Shown here piece after piece: positions 62,907 through 64,000 of a stretch of 64,000 nucleotides of DNA. How positions within the stretch are numbered: the stretch's first letter is position 1; every line of letters starts with the position of its first letter. This stretch comes from an uncultured Ruminococcus sp. (GTDB taxonomy: Bacteria > Bacillota > Clostridia > Lachnospirales > Lachnospiraceae): NCBI GenBank assembly GCA_934359255.1, contig CAKRLG010000009.1:21959-85958 (forward strand), read 5' to 3'. A program made the position numbers and the translations under genes. The notes below the pieces were generated by a model. It had not been told where the DNA came from, made no database searches, and worked only from the letters and a program-made list of their open reading frames with translations.

Positions 62907-64000
62907 CTGCATACAATATCAACCGGCACATCCAGTATCTTTGCCACCTTGAGTATTGTATCGATATGTCTGCCAACTGCTGCTGCCATGTGATGTGTAG
63001 GGCCAGCTTCGCTCCAACGGTTACAGAATTCTCTTGCTCCGATTGAAAAACGTGTTCTCATATTTGTGTCTCCAAATGTGAAGATCGGGCCATCCTCGTT
63101 TACACCCTCGGCCACAACAAACTTAAATTTTCCGTTCATATCCTGAGTGATTCCAAGATAAGTTACGGCTCCGACAGGTGGATAGAACTGGGTCAGATAT
63201 CCGCCGCCTGTTTTTCCGTGAAATACATCTACAATCTTCATGGTCGGCTTTTTCGCCTGTGAAATAGCAGCATCTCCTGAGCCTGAATGTCCGATGATAC
63301 AGATATCTTCTTTAAAGTCGATGGAGTACATCTCCGAAAGCTGGCCGGTACCGGCAATTGTTTTTAAGATGCTCATAGCCATAGCAACCTTTATATCTCC
63401 CTCAACTGCACAGGCTGTTCCCTGCTTTATAAGCATGGAAAACGCCGGTATCAGCATACTGTCAAGCTTTCCTGCGATTCCCTGGGCAAAACCGTCATAA
63501 TGAGAGGCTATCATTCCAAGCTCTTCTTCCTTTACCCATTCTTCAAAAGCCACAACATATTTTGCCATGTCCCATACCGTCTCAACGGTAGCTGCTTTTC
63601 CGTCTTTGTCCGGTGCTATATCAAATGTCGCAAGTATATCCTCAGCCTTTGCCCTGATTGCGTTCTCGTCTGTGATATGGTCAGCGATTGCCCACATTTT
63701 CTCCCAGTCAAACTGCTTTGTGTAAAGCCCCATGCGGTTATACAGATTTGTCTCATCAATATACAGATCCATCATTCCCGGATATGGTCTTCCGATCTGC
63801 GCGATATTGGTATAGCGGAATCTTCTTCTGACCTGTGCTGCCTTGCACCACTGTGCTATCTCCGCCGCCACATAGTCATCTCCGCCTTCCACTACGCCTG
63901 TGATCACTGCATGTCTCTTTCCTGCTCTTTCAAGGTCTGCAACCATCTCTCCGACTGCTCCGCATGCATACAGCTCACCAAGCCATTTCGGTGTGTCCGT
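62903..64000 (-). CDS. L-fucose/L-arabinose isomerase family protein (5' end outside window)
   Basis: At least 365 residues are open up to the right edge with no stop, so the N-terminus is missing. It resembles L-fucose isomerase-type enzymes, with the C-terminal substrate/Mn-site region YLTQFYPPVGAVTYLGITQDMNGKFKFVVAEG and AGPTHHMAAAVGRHIDTILKVAKIL. Beside rhaD it presumably feeds a deoxyhexose pathway; fucose versus arabinose or rhamnose substrate is unresolved. The stop codon lies inside the repeat copy at 62765-62906, so the C-terminus may be slightly altered. Confidence 0.85.
   Translation of the reverse strand, partial: TDTPKWLGELYACGAVGEMVADLERAGKRHAVITGVVEGGDDYVAAEIAQWCKAAQVRRRFRYTNIAQIGRPYPGMMDLYIDETNLYNRMGLYTKQFDWEKMWAIADHITDENAIRAKAEDILATFDIAPDKDGKAATVETVWDMAKYVVAFEEWVKEEELGMIASHYDGFAQGIAGKLDSMLIPAFSMLIKQGTACAVEGDIKVAMAMSILKTIAGTGQLSEMYSIDFKEDICIIGHSGSGDAAISQAKKPTMKIVDVFHGKTGGGYLTQFYPPVGAVTYLGITQDMNGKFKFVVAEGVNEDGPIFTFGDTNMRTRFSIGAREFCNRWSEAGPTHHMAAAVGRHIDTILKVAKILDVPVDIVCR

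Overview
The window looks like a chromosomal segment of an anaerobic, spore-forming Firmicute, most likely a gut Lachnospiraceae. Three things suggest this: sporulation genes (sigG, sigE, spoIIGA, a YlmC/YmxH-type protein), strong GGAGG ribosome-binding sites with AT-rich spacers, and a carbohydrate gene set (two GH13 glucosidases, GH2 beta-galactosidase, GH31, rhamnulose-1-phosphate aldolase and an L-fucose isomerase-type enzyme). Species cannot be named from the sequence alone. No rRNA, tRNA, CRISPR array or prophage was seen. The luxS gene at the left edge and the isomerase at the right edge are cut by the window.

Layout. 1-11.9 kb: luxS, a 183-bp palindrome, putP-truA, ridA, a GH13 glucosidase with a GH2 beta-galactosidase, a solitary ArsR regulator, an AlaA-type aminotransferase, nrdR and ylmC/ymxH. 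11.9-28.4 kb: a molybdenum/selenium block. One long minus-strand operon (yqeB, a MoeA-like gene, moaA, MOSC, xdhC, modA, modB, modC) sits behind a consensus-like promoter and a perfect 24-bp palindrome resembling a ModE operator. A modE-like gene, yedF-cysteine desulfurase-DUF3343, mogA-selD, and yqeC-moaC lie around it. Together these make most of a selenium-dependent molybdenum hydroxylase maturation system, although no hydroxylase is present here. A toxin-antitoxin pair, a broken regulator, a Nudix gene and a MITE-like palindrome interrupt the block, and sigG lies within it.

28.5-40.7 kb: GH31, two MATE exporters, an FprA flavodiiron protein, spoIIGA-sigE, a second GH13 enzyme with a divergent AraC regulator, and a GNAT. 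The spoIIGA promoter region is unusually informative: a 21-bp -35/-10 spacer, a Spo0A-box-like sequence, and an inverted repeat that would cover the ribosome-binding site only in read-through RNA. 41-52.5 kb: a catabolic-looking shikimate/quinate cluster with two shikimate-dehydrogenase-family genes, a type I dehydroquinase, two large Old Yellow Enzyme-type flavin/Fe-S reductases, a TIM-barrel protein of the dehydroshikimate-dehydratase/sugar-epimerase type, two transporters and a LysR regulator. My preferred hypothesis is anaerobic use of quinate/shikimate in which the enone 3-dehydroshikimate, or a derivative, is reduced as an electron sink. A chorismate-mutase/shikimate-kinase fusion follows directly.

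53.6-64 kb: trpS with a structured leader, two membrane/regulatory proteins of unknown role, an alpha/beta hydrolase, a 56-residue protein, a CsoR-type repressor, an aldo/keto reductase, a nucleoside phosphorylase, rhaD and the isomerase. A dispersed repeat with GTAACTGTTCAG-type ends occurs as two nearly identical 141-142-bp copies (33.8 and 62.8 kb) plus shorter relatives. Differences between the two full copies include one base pair that changes on both sides of a stem.
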